A stretch of 64,000 nucleotides of DNA from Litsea cubeba (lineage: Eukaryota > Streptophyta > Magnoliopsida > Laurales > Lauraceae), in assembly GCA_012931725.1 (NCBI GenBank), contig CM022951.1:16209948-16273947 (forward strand). The letters run 5' to 3'. Position 1 is the first letter of the stretch. Each line of letters starts with the position of its first letter. Made by a program: the position numbers and the translations under genes. The notes below the pieces were generated by a model. The model was given only the letters and a program-made list of their open reading frames with translations, was not told the origin of the DNA and did no database searches. Shown here piece by piece: positions 44,601-55,045 of this stretch.

Positions 44601-45299
44601 GGTGACCAGCTTATGTGGATGTGCCATATTGTGTGGGTTTATTACTGTTATGCTTATTATGATTCTACATTGTTATCTTGCACGACTGCATAGCATATGT
44701 ACCTTTGTTACTCTCTTAACTTTATACATGTCTCTACTCATTTTGATGCATACATTCTATATTATCTGCATATTGTGACTTGCCAGATCATTAGATCTGA
44801 CCCACTCTTGGTGCTTAGGTCTTGACCCCGAGTTCGAGGGCGATGCGTTCGCACTCGTTGAGGTGCCCGTAGCAGGCGACTACGGATGGGGGCCGGCCGA
44901 CCATGAGGTCGAGCCGGAAGGTGGAGAGCCGACACCAGCTGCAGGGGTTTGAGCGTTCCTTTGTTTAGGGTTTTTGAGAGACATTTGTTGTGAGTTGGGT
45001 AGTAATGAAAAATATGTAATTAAACTTTGATTTGTTATCACTATAGATTTAGGCTGGACTTCAGCCCTTCTATATTTGACATATATACGATGATACCTTA
45101 TGCTTCCGCTATCTCTGTATGGCTTCCGCTTATAATACGCTTCCGCAATAATAACTGTTGTTACATTATTGTTCAAAAAGTTTTAAATTGGACCTCACTG
45201 CGGACCTACGATCTTGGAAGTTCTCGGATTTTCCGGGAAGTAGCGCGCCAATTTCGGTACTTTGATGATTTTCTCGGTATCCGGAATTGGGGCGTTACA
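41658..45299 (+). repeat. 5' LTR of a Tekay-type chromovirus
   Basis: The LTR starts TGTGAGACCCCACC at 41658 and ends GGGGCGTTACA at 45299, six bases before the primer site. It is 3642 bp long, within the range known for Del/Tekay elements. A TATA box (CCTATATAAACTA) lies at about 41997, so U3 is only about 340 bp and the remaining 3.3 kb is downstream of the expected start. A minisatellite built on GCCGAGCTCAG fills about 42772-43330. GGTCC at 41653-41657 is the candidate target duplication but its partner is not in this window. Confidence 0.85.
42772..43330 (+). repeat. Minisatellite with the core GCCGAGCTCAG
   Basis: About 25-30 degenerate units of roughly 18-22 bp, each around GCCGARCTCAGYG. 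The core contains the palindrome GAGCTC. The same array occurs reversed in the LTR fragment at 48480-48890, so it belongs to the element family and is not a local accident. Confidence 0.8.
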
Positions 45300-45304
45300 T
45301 TTTA

Positions 45305-45316
45305 TGGTATCAGAGC
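45305..45316 (+). promoter_or_regulatory. Primer-binding site, initiator Met tRNA type
   Basis: TGGTATCAGAGC lies five bases after the LTR end. It fixes the end of the long LTR and the plus orientation of the element. Confidence 0.93.
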
Positions 45317-45467
45317 GGGCAAGTCTCTAGGAAATAAAATACACTAGAAACTTTAGGACGTAGTGAGGATCTCAGTGTGGGGGTACGTATAGGGTCGATG
45401 GATCGGGTAGAATCAGTGTAGTCCTAAGTGTTGGACTTAAACTAACCTAATTTCTTTCTCTTGATAG

Positions 45468-47200
45468 ATGTCTAGAGAGGGTTCTCCATCACATATGATG
45501 CCAGCAGCCGGTAGTCAGCCAGACTTCGAGTAGCGTTTCCAGAGGTTCTTGCAGGCCTTCCTCGTTTCCCAGGAGGCCCAGGCGTCGGCGCAGCAGCAGC
45601 AGGCCGAGGATTTTGCCCAATTCCAGATGCAAGTCTTGGACATCATGGACAGGGTGGCTCAGCCAGGCATAGCGGCGGCATCCGTTCGGGAGGCAGACCC
45701 GAACGTCATATTTGAGAGGTTCCTCAAAAGGGGACCACCTGAGTTCACTGGCGCCGACGACCCGCTGGTAGCCGACGAATGGATTGTGCGGATGGAGAAG
45801 ATCTTCAAGGTCTTCGAGTGCACCGGTCAGCAGAGAGTGCAGTTGGCCGCTTACATGTTTCGGGGAGTCGCGGAGGACTGGTGGAGGACGATTCAGCGTC
45901 ATTTCGAGACGATAGGAGACGAGATCGCTTGGACCGCATTCAGGGCGGACTTCCTTCGGAAGTTCATACCATCTCACGTCAGAGACCGCAAGCTGCGGGA
46001 ATTTCAGGCGCTGGTGCAAGGCAGCATGACTGTCTACCAGTATGAGGTTCGTTTCACCCAGCTTTCTCGTTTTGCAGAGGCTCTGATCACACCTGAGTCC
46101 GAGAGGATCCGTCGGTTCGTCGATGGGCTGAGAGATGAGATTCAGTTGAGCATGTCCTGCATCGATCTGCCCACATATGAGGAGGCTTTGAGGAGAGCTT
46201 ACTGGGCAGAGGAGCGTCTGCAGCGGATAGAGGCCAGTCAGCAGCAGAGGCGAGTTAGAGCCGCCTTGGTCAGACCGCAGCCCTTGCCCATACAGCAGCA
46301 GCCATTTCAGAGACAGAGGCCAGCAGGCCAGGCCAGGCAGCATCAGTATCAGCGGCAGCCTCAGCAGCAGCAGCAGCGTGGGCCCAGAGTATGCTATGAT
46401 TGTGGGGAGACAGGACACATCTCCAGATTTTGCCCATTCAGAGGGGGACAGCCTCAGGCCCCGATGCTTCAGCTTCCAGCACCACCGAGAGCACCAGCTC
46501 CAGCTCCACCCGTTCAGCAGATTGCACCGGCACCCCAGCCACCTCAGCAGCAGTACCGTGCCCAGCAGCAGGCACGTGGACCCCAGCAGCCCAGGGGACA
46601 GCACTACCAGAGGGGACGACACCAGAGACCCTATGGACAGCAGCGACAGCAGCAGAGACCTCAGGACGCAGGTCAGGCATTTGCACTCACACATGAGGAG
46701 GCCGAAGCTGCAGGGAACGTCGTTGAAGGTACTCTTTCTATTTGTGATCAGATTGCTAGAGTATTGTTTGATCCTGGTGCGACACATTCCTATGTGTCTT
46801 CTGCTTTTGCTTTAGTTCTTGGTGGGGTAGGAGAGGAGTTGCCTTGCACGCTAGTTGTGTCTATGCCCGTGGGCAAGAGGGTAGTGTGTCAGACTTACCA
46901 CCCCAGATGCCGAGTGCAGATCGGGGAGTACATTATGTTTGCAGATTTGATCGTGTTACCCATGCATGACTTCGACGTTATCTTGGGGATGGATTGGTTG
47001 GCTAGATATCGAGCGGTGATGGATTGCTTCGAGAAGATAGTCAGACTTACCATCGACGGTTCAGACGACACAGTCGAGTTTGTAGGCGAGAAGAAGCCAC
47101 GCAGTACCAGATTGATTTCAGCACTGAAGGCTGAGAGGCTAGTGCGATCAGGTTGCGAAGGCTACATCGCATTCATCTCAGATGACAAGAAGTCCAGGGA
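45468..47200 (+). pseudogene. Tekay Gag and protease, one early stop
   Basis: ATG at 45468 opens MSREGSPSHMMPAAGSQPDF, followed by a TAG at 45531-45533 (likely from CAG). The same frame is then open to beyond 47200. The Gag domain shows FLKRGPPEFTGADDP, AEDWWRTIQRH and FLRKFIPSHVRDRKLREF. A Gln/Arg/Pro-rich linker leads to the zinc knuckle CYDCGETGHISRFC (46392-46433). A Pro/Gln-rich stretch precedes the protease, whose active site reads LFDPGATHSYVSS (DPG from 46770), followed by FDVILGMDWL. This is the best-preserved retroelement frame in the window. Confidence 0.9.
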
Positions 47201-48379
47201 GTCGAGGAGATCCCAGTCGTTTGCGAGTTTCCGACGTGTTTCCCGACGAGATCCCAGGATTGCCTCCAGTCAGAGAGATCGACTTCACCATCGAGCTTGT
47301 GCCAGGCACCGCACCGATTTCCAGAGCTCCTTATCGCATGGCTCCAGCAGAGCTGCGAGAGTTGAAGATCCCAGTTGCAAGAGTTGATAGACAAGGGCTT
47401 CATCAGACCGAGCATGTCACCTTGGGGAGCACCTGTGCTCTTCGTGAAGAAGAAGGATGGATCGATGAGGATGTGCATCGACTACAGGCAGCTGAACCAG
47501 GCAACAGTGAAGAACAAGTATCCTCTTCCCCGGATCGACGAGCTCTTCGATCAGCTTCAGGGAGCGCAGTACTTCTCAAAGGTGGACCTGAGATCGGGAT
47601 ACCATCAGCTGCGAGTCAGAGAGCAGGATGTGCAGAAGACAGCGTTTCGTACTCATTACGGACACTATGAATTCCTTGTGATGCCGTTCGGGTTGACGAA
47701 TGCGTCGGCAGTGTTCATGGCCCTGATGAACAAGATCTTTGCCCCGTACCTCGACAGCTTTACGGTGTGTTTCATCGACGACGTGTTGGTCTACTCCAAG
47801 TCCAGAGAGGAGCACGAGCAGCATTTGAGGACGTCTCTACAGTGCTACGTGACAACCAGCTGTCGCAAAGCTCAGCAAGTGCGAGTTCTGTTTAGAGCAA
47901 GTAGTCTTCCTCGGACATACTCTATCTCCAGAGACGGCCCTAGCAGTGGATCCAGCAAAGATCGAGGCAGTAGTGAAACTGGGAGAGAGAGACTGAAGAA
48001 TGTTACAGAAGTTCGGAGTTTCCTTGGCTTAGCAGGTTACTACCGCAGATTTGTCAAGAGTCTTCTCTAGATTTCCCGCCCCGTGACCAAGCTGACGAGG
48101 AAGGACGTACCGTTCGTATGGACAGATGCTTGTGAGGACAGTTTCCAAGAGTGAAGAGAGACTGACGACAGCACCAATCTTATCTTACCCTCTGGTACAG
48201 CTGTTTCGCTGTCTTCACCGACGCTTCAGGGACCGGTCTTGGTTGTGTTTTTTGATGCAGGAGGGCAAAGTCATTGCTTATGGATCACGCCAGCTGAAGG
48301 AACACGAGAAGAAGTATGCTACTCACGGACCTGGAGCTTGCAGCAGTCGTGTTCGCACTGAAGATGTGGCGGCACTACC
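47201..48379 (+). pseudogene. Tekay reverse transcriptase and RNase H, frameshifted and cut by the gap
   Basis: Coding sense moves through three frames between about 47200 and 47370 (DVFPDEIPGLPPVREIDF, then SPWGAPVLFVKKKDGSMRMC). The reverse transcriptase shows DYRQLNQATVKNKYPLPRID, KVDLRSGYHQLRV and the catalytic box CFIDDVLVYSK (47771-47782 for FIDD). The connection region ends VRSFLGLAGYYRRFVKS. After a stop near 48070 the RNase H continues in fragments (MQEGKVIAYGSRQLKEHEKK, then LELAAVVFALKMWRHY) up to the N run. Integrase and the 3' end are lost in the gap. Confidence 0.88.
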
Positions 48380-48479
48380 NNNNNNNNNNNNNNNNNNNNN
48401 NNNNNNNNNNNNNNNNNNNNNNNNNNNNNNNNNNNNNNNNNNNNNNNNNNNNNNNNNNNNNNNNNNNNNNNNNNNNNNN
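48380..48479. other. Assembly gap of 100 N
   Basis: Exactly 100 undetermined bases, the conventional size for a gap of unknown length. Sequence on the left is Tekay RNase H (plus strand). Sequence on the right is the middle of a related LTR (minus strand), so the two sides do not join into one element. Confidence 0.99.
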
Positions 48480-49968
48480 ATTGAGCTCGGCCAGACATTG
48501 AGGTCGGTCAAGCTCTTAGCTTGGTTAAGCGCTGAGTTCGGCTAAGCTCGAAGTCCGATCTGGCACGGAACCCGGTCTGGCACTGAGCTTGGCCATAACA
48601 CTGAGTTCGGTCGTAACACTGAACTCGGCTTAGACACTGAGCTCGGCCTAAACACTGAGCTCGGCTAAAACGCGGATCTCAACCTGAGCATTATGCACGG
48701 CAGAACACTGAGTCCGGCTAGTGTTGAATCCAGTCATCGCTGAGTTCGGCCAGTGCTGAGCTCGGCAATTTCTGAGCTACGCTAATGCTGAGCTCGGCAA
48801 CCGCTGGGCTCTGCCAGTGCTGAGCTCGGCCATCGCTGGACTCGATCTGCGCTGAGCTCGGCCATCACTGAGCTCTGCCCATGCTCCCCCATCAGTTGTG
48901 TTCTGTTACAGAACTCAGTTCCGCGATAAACACAACTTCTCTTCATTATGCACAGGGATGGTGGCCCACCTCTGATCAAAATCCAGATCAGGTCCCGTCC
49001 CCATGGTCGCCCAGGGCCCCTCAAACAGATGTAGGGTACTGATCTACCAAAGGTGGTCCCACCTCGGTCCTCTTGACACAACAAGATGGGTTTTCACAAT
49101 CCCTCTCCAGAAACCTATTTCCGTGACCCAATTCTCCCGGGTTCCTCCTTAGATCATCACGGAAGCATAATCGAAGAACAAACATTCCCATATCATCCAT
49201 CCATCATCAACAGGCCATTGATCATCCAAATGAGGTAACCACATCCATCAATGACCAAAGAAAACCAATCAGACAAGCTCAAGGATCGATCTAAACATAT
49301 ACTGCAGTTGGAATGTAATTACAAATCGAACAAGGAAAACATGCAATCTAGACTATCAGCATAGGGCACTTACCTGATCGATTGAAGGTAGAAGGAAAAG
49401 AGAGAAAACAACAGAGAACCAAGGGGGTCTCGGCAGTAGGTCTCCTCTGTTGCAGATCGGTCTCGGGGTTGGCCTTCTATTGGAAATCCTAGGGAGAGAG
49501 AGATAGGAATTGGAGGGAAGATGAGGGCTCGTTGGAGAGAAGTGGGGATGAAGAAGAGAGAAAAGAGATGGGAATTGAGAGAGAGGAGATGAACAGTAGT
49601 TGCTTGGGCAGGGAGGGCTTAGTTTAAATAGGTTGGGGTTTTGGGCTAGGGACAAAATGCCCTTGGGTTAGAATAGGATTAGGGTTAGGGTAGAGGGTAT
49701 TTGGGTCTTTAGGTGGGCTTTTAGAAGATTCCTTTGTGCAAACCCCCTATAGTACACATAAATTTCTAACTAGGGCCTCTAACAAACTAACTAACTCTAA
49801 AATTAACAAAAGACACCCTATTGACTCTACTAATTACATAACTAGACTAAACCTAGGAAAATACATAACTACCGTTATCTAAACCCCATAATTAGTATAA
49901 TTAAAATACTTAGGCTATTATATAGTATTCAAATTCAAATTGAGGGCCCACCAGGGTGGGGCCTCACA
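48480..49968 (-). repeat. Partial LTR of a Tekay-type element, minus strand
   Basis: Read from 49968 downward it starts TGTGAGGCCCCACC and follows the LTR at 41658 closely, including the telomere-like word ACCCTAACCCTA, the TATA region (CCTATTTAAACTA near 49632) and the GCCGAGCTCAG minisatellite, until the gap. Only about the first 1.49 kb is present. The outer end abuts the DUF212 gene fragment. Its orientation is opposite to the element on the left of the gap. Confidence 0.85.
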
Positions 49969-50470
49969 TAACCTGTATCAAACCTGAATCTACACTAAAT
50001 TTGGGCTCTCGTTTTAAAGGATCAAGCTAAACCAGAATATCCTGGATTTGACTTGCACTTGCCTTGCTTGTGTCTTAAAGAACGACATGTGGGGTTCTTT
50101 ATATATTCTCTGCATGTTTCATGGGTATGCGGTAACATATAATGTCAAAACTTCCCAATGTTCTTTTGTTTTCTTATTTCTGAATGGTATTTTCCCAATG
50201 TTCTACAACTTGAACACCACAAGATAAAAGAAATATGAAGAAAATAGTGTCAATGAACATTAAAATGCATTTGGCAATCATCAAAGATCTTACCACGGCT
50301 TGCTGACCAGCATGCAGTCTGACACCGGATGCATCATACATTACCTATAGAAGGTTCAAAATGATTAGACCTGACAGGCAAAGGCATCAATTCAGCATGA
50401 ATTAGTTTAGCAACAAAAAGAAGTTTAAGGAAAAAAAAGGCTTCTGTAGGTACTAAGACTTAAAATGGAG
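49969..50470 (-). other. Intron and flank of the right DUF212 copy
   Basis: Sequence on both sides of the short exon at 50294-50344. No further exon of the gene was recognised before the LTR boundary at 49968. Confidence 0.5.
50294..50344 (-). pseudogene. Next exon of the DUF212 gene, right copy
   Basis: On the minus strand an acceptor ending CTATAG is followed by 51 bp encoding VMYDASGVRLHAGQQAV and a donor GTAAGA. YDASGVRLHAG is the second signature of the DUF212 family. The exon joins in phase 0 to the exon at 53234-53390. The left copy lacks it. The remaining 3' exons are not found before the Tekay LTR, so this copy is truncated too. Confidence 0.78.
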
Positions 50471-50474
50471 GCGG

Positions 50475-51470
50475 CAATGGCATACACAATCTTTTTTTTT
50501 TTGTTAAAGGGTAAATTGAATTAGAGAAAAGAGGGAGAAAAACAAAGGGCAAAAAGCCCCCCAAAAAGGGCCCAGAGGCCAAAAGCAGGAAACAAACAGG
50601 GAACAAATCCCAGGAAGAAGCCAACTCAAAGATCAGACAAGGCTGAAAGAAACTAAGAAAAAATTACAAATTTGCTTAAGAGGACTAACAGAAAAAGGCT
50701 TTGCTACCCGGCTAAGAGAGGCGAAGAGGATCTCTTTTAGGTAGTGCTTGATCTTCGTCTGGGAGGCTCTAGAGCTGTTGTAAGTGGTGTCATTTCTACA
50801 ATTCCAAATTGCAAATACAGTAGAGAAGAAGATGGATGCGGCACCTTTGCAAGAATGCTTATCTCCATTTTGAGAGAGAGCTTGCCACAGAACGGAGGGG
50901 AGAGGAGGCCCAGCCAGAACAATTCCAGCAGCTTGAAGGATCCAGCGCCAAACAGAAGAGGCAAAGGGACAGAGGAAAAGAAGACGCAGAGAGGATTCCG
51001 AAGCAGCCTCACAAAGACAACATCTAGGCGCAAGGCTGAAACCAACAGCTTGAGCCCATGATTGAGTAGGGGCCTTCCCATGCATCAACCGCCAAGCAAA
51101 AATAGAGACACGAGGAAGCTGTAGAGAATTCCAAACCAAAGGAGCCCAAGAATTCCACTCCATTGACTTTTCATTAATTCTGAGCAGCTGCCAAGCCTCC
51201 TTGAAAGTGAGATCTAAAGCTAGATGAGATTTCCAGACTAACCTGTCGAAAGCATGACTAAGAAGAGAGATGTTTTGAAGAGAAGTTCCTAAAGCCACTG
51301 CAGCGTCCTCCGGAATGTCAGAAGGGAGGATCCAGTTCGATCCATCCCAAAGAGATGCCCGACTCTCATTGGAAGGGAAGGGGAAGGGATGGAAAATGGA
51401 AGCCAGACTGCCCAAATGAGACCAGTTATCAAACCAGACATCCACCAACTTGACAATGGCATACACAATC
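50475..51470 (-). mobile_element. 5'-truncated LINE with reverse-transcriptase zinc-finger domain
   Basis: CAATGGCATACACAATC occurs at 50475-50491 and 51454-51470, a 17-bp target duplication. Between them the minus strand encodes the C-terminal part of an L1-type ORF2 of about 270 residues ending near 50633. It includes LQLPRVSIFAWRLMHGKAPT, then CCLCEAASESSLRLLFLCPF, the zf-RVT zinc-binding domain. A non-coding tail and poly(A) follow (plus-strand T run from 50492). The reading frame is uninterrupted, which suggests a young insertion. The reverse transcriptase and endonuclease are missing. Confidence 0.92.
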
Positions 51471-51581
51471 CATCTGTAAAAGAGTGCATGCAAACTAGTG
51501 AAGATAACCATTACAAAAGCAACCTTTATAATACAGAGTATACATATTTAGAAAAAATTATTTCTATGGCCTACATGGCTA

Positions 51582-52453
51582 CATCGTTTCAAGGCCGGCT
51601 AAACCATAAGGCCAACAAAGCAATTGCTTTAGGCCCAAAAAGTAAGACACAAAAAAAGGCCCCATAATAGCAACTGACATCATTTGAAATTTCAAAATAT
51701 AAAACTTATTAACTGTCATCCTTTTTTTTTCTCCCAAAATATAACGCCTATAATAACTCTCTATTGAGAAGATACAACCAAGATTTTCATGGGGCCTTTA
51801 AAGTGTCATTTTTGCCTATTATATTTCCAAATCTGTCCCTTATATTTCTATGGCTAGGAATCCAATTGATTTTAGCACACCATTTTATTTCTAGGAGTCC
51901 ATGTGTATCAAATCTCAACCATACATTCAGTCATGAACTTGTTTCACAAGCGTTTCTCATTATTTTTGTGCATCATATTTCAATAGGGGCCCATTCAGAT
52001 TTGATCCACGATCTATAGCCCTAATAATAGATCTTAAAATTTAAGATAAATAATGGGCCCCCGTAGAAATTTATTCACTTGCCCACACTGCATATGAGTA
52101 CCGTGTATCTGGAACATCCAATACGTGGGGCACGCCTTTGAAGTCTATCTTGGGTGGTCATGACTCATTGTGCAGGGGGTTGGAGCCAAATAGGTAGTTG
52201 GATTTTGTGACACAAAATCTCCATGTGAGTTTTGGTGATGGGCCCAAAATTCTCATGTGGGTTTTGGAGGTGGATTTAAGATAGGTTAGCAAAACTTGAA
52301 TACAAAAGCTTAATTAGTAATTTCTCATCATAAAAAACTATGAAAAATAAATTTTAAATAAAATATTTATAATAATATTAAAACATAGAAAATGCCTAAT
52401 TTATTATCGTTGCTTTAGGCCTCGAATTGTCTCGATCTGGCCCTGCATCATTT
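51582..52453. mobile_element. Non-autonomous hAT-like element of 856 bp
   Basis: The left end CAAGGCCGGCT and the reverse complement of the right end, CAGGGCCAGAT, form imperfect inverted repeats. The flanking octamers CATCGTTT (51582-51589) and CATCATTT (52446-52453) differ by one base. The left duplication copy at about 13350-13362 shows one uninterrupted copy of the octamer, which proves an insertion. The interior has no transposase. The GGCCGG ends are found in several hAT groups. Confidence 0.75.
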
Positions 52454-53233
52454 ATGGTTCATTGAGTCAAATGAGATAAACCATCACCATTGAAGCCCAT
52501 TCCATCTATCCATTGTCAACTTCATGAGTTCTACTTTTATACTGAGATTCTACTATTCTTGTTTCTGTAACTCCAAAATTAAAGGGCCCCCAACTTGGCA
52601 AGAAACAAAATTAAAATGGAAAAAGGGCATTTGTTCATTATGCAGAAAATGCATTTAGCTACAAGTAGATTACTAGAATGAAGTCAGTGAAATGCATCAA
52701 ACAAATGTGTTCATCCAAAGCAGGGTTTAAAGAGGCCACTGCTACAGGCTCTTGAAACCATGTTCATCCCGAATCTCATGCCACGAATCCTGACTCTACA
52801 CAGAGCAGTAGGATACACTGCATACTAATTGCCAGGATTAGGATAGAGTCTTCTTTCTGTTTCCTAGCCAGTCATGGGTAGTGCAAGTGTTCCTTAGGTT
52901 CGCAATAGTCACTCTGTTTCTTTCTGTCCGTTCATTATAGTCCATCAGTGGGTCCAAAGCAATCCAAGGCTCATGCATGACATTGTGGCTTGCATAACAT
53001 CATTCCACACTTAACAATGATATAGCAAATAGTCCTCAGAAATGAAAAATAGACACAGACAAAGCATTAAAAGTACATCAGGTCCTCATGATATATAGAT
53101 ACACACACAAAGTGATGAATAAAATAAAAGGATGTATAACTTAATTTGTACTAATGAGACATGAGAATAAAAGAACGCGGACACAACAATGACCAATCTT
53201 TCATTCGAAATAACTTGGTCAAAAAATACATAC

Positions 53234-53390
53234 AACGGCTGCCAAAACCACGGCAACTGCAAATGATGATCCTCCAATCCCTTCTTGTAAACCAATAGCC
53301 ACAACAAGGGCTATCACCATTGCTGAATGTGATGATGGCATTCCACCAGATCCATACAGCCTCCTAGAATCCCATCTCTTCTCCTTGAAC
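53234..53390 (-). pseudogene. DUF212 gene exon, right copy
   Basis: Minus-strand exon equal to 12425-12581, encoding the KEKRWDSRR and GSGGMPSSHSA motifs. One substitution changes the Thr after SHSA to Met. The splice sites (GCAG acceptor, GTATGT donor) are kept. The distance to the next exon is about 2.9 kb, of which about 1.85 kb is inserted LINE and hAT sequence. No 5' exon was recognised. Confidence 0.78.
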
Positions 53391-54268
53391 CTGCATTCTA
53401 GGATACATGTATTGACTACATAAGCAAAAAGTACAAAGAAAAATGCTGAGAACAAGAATTAAAAGAAAGAACACGCACTTGTTTCAATGCCACAAGGCCT
53501 TTCGGACTCTAAAGATATAGGAACGTTCTAAAATCACTTACCATACCAAGTGATATTGTGATTACTTAACTGGATAAAAATACCTGACTTAAATTCCATC
53601 ATCTCAGAATCTCTAAAACCTAAATGAAAATGATGACTGTCAAATTTACCATAGTTTTTGACAGTTTTTCTTTGCATCTTCCAAACTTTCACAATTAAGA
53701 GGTTATTTGCATTATGTGTGAGATCATCATTATCATCATCATCAAAAACCTTAAATCCCATCAATCGGGTGTCAGCAAAAGGAGTTAAACTTCAACCCTA
53801 AAAAAAATAAATATAGATAATAAAATAAATGCAAAACCATCTTAACCCCGGTCCCATAGTTACATTGTTCACAGTTACATTACTTCACATTCAATTTTCG
53901 AATTTGAAATCTGAGACTTGGCTTGAAAAGAAAATGGGATGGAGTAGGTTCATTTGATTCGCTTCTCAATTTGTTTAATTTGGAGTTCGAGTTCAACAAG
54001 TTCGATAAACTAATTCATCTATGCCCATACTATGAGTCCATCATTAGAGCCCATGTCTAAAATCTAGACTAACTGATCTTTACATTTCATCTGGGAGAAA
54101 TTTTACTTCAATCAAGGTTGTGCTCACATCATACGATTACTTGTAAACATGGTTGTCAAAATTCTACAATTCGTATCGAATTTTATGTAAAACAATTCAT
54201 ATTTATACCATGAATCTCATTTCCTGGTGAATCCTTAAAATCCGATACTTTGTTTCATCGAATCTTAT

Positions 54269-54978
54269 TGTGGGGGGAAGACTCGAATGATCCTCAGGTC
54301 GAGCCTAGATTAGGGTCGACCTGACCTGAACCTCTACTTAGGCCCAACGGTTATTCAGAGAAGGTAATATTGCATTCAATCATCACTGGAGAGCAGCAGT
54401 TACAAGAGTAAATCACGGATTTAAAGCTACACATGATGGAAGCTTCAGAGGGTTATCCGAATTGAAGAGGCAATGAAGTAGCACAACGTGCGCATGAAAA
54501 AAGGAGAACGTATTCAATAAAGAAGGACGTGGGTAGAGAAGGGAAAGAATCAAGAAAGATTGATATAAAAAGGAGCGAAAAACCAGACCAATGGTAGGTG
54601 AAGATCAAAAACAAAAAAGAATACAATTAGAAGAGATAATGGAGAAATTTCTGACTTTACCATCGGAGAATCTTCGATCGGACCAACTGATCGAGTTCTT
54701 CTGATGATTTCTTTGTGATCTAAGCAGGAACTCCCGCCCTATCAAAGATGAAACAGAGAAGACACACATTACCGAGCTAAAGGAGTACTCCTTCGCCGAG
54801 CCGAACTGCTCAGCGTCTCCACCACCGAGTTGAAGGGGCTCCCTAATTGCCGAGACCATCGCAACCGAGATCATCATCATCGAGATCATTACCGAGATCA
54901 TCGCCGCCGAGATCATTCGAATCCTGTCAAGTAGGACTCACTAGCTCATCAGTTAACCAATCAAAATCAGCACTAACA
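54269..54978 (+). repeat. 5' LTR of the second Tat element
   Basis: 710 bp from TGTGGGGGGAAGACTC to AGCACTAACA. A TATA box (GATATAAAAAGG) lies at about 54562-54573. The last part (54780-54920) repeats CCGAGATCAT-like words. The first bases resemble the LTR start of the other Tat element (TGTGTGGGG). Confidence 0.8.
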
Positions 54979-55000
54979 ATTGGCGCCGTTTGTGGGAAAC
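54979..55000 (+). promoter_or_regulatory. Primer-binding site, Asp tRNA type
   Basis: ATTGGCGCCGTTTGTGGGAA follows the LTR directly. The first ten bases TGGCGCCGTT match the site used by Tat/Athila elements, with divergence after that. Confidence 0.75.
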
Positions 55001-55045
55001 GAAGGAGGGAAAATCATCCACTGACGTTTCTTCTAGCTGAAAGAT

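Larger units (their letters stand above)
50471..54219 (-). repeat. Right copy of the inverted duplication
   Basis: Reverse complement of 11597-13506 with high identity, interrupted by a LINE (50492-51453) and a hAT element (51590-52445). Both insertions have intact empty sites in the left copy. It starts at 54219 with the same abrupt TGAGATTCATGG boundary, beyond which the two copies are unrelated. Confidence 0.82.

Noticed and set aside
45489..46787. Minus-strand frame of 432 codons opposite Tekay Gag
   Set aside because: It lies entirely antisense to a clear Gag-protease frame with zinc knuckle and DPG motif, and its Leu/Ser/Arg-rich translation has no domain. It is a shadow of a GC-rich coding region.
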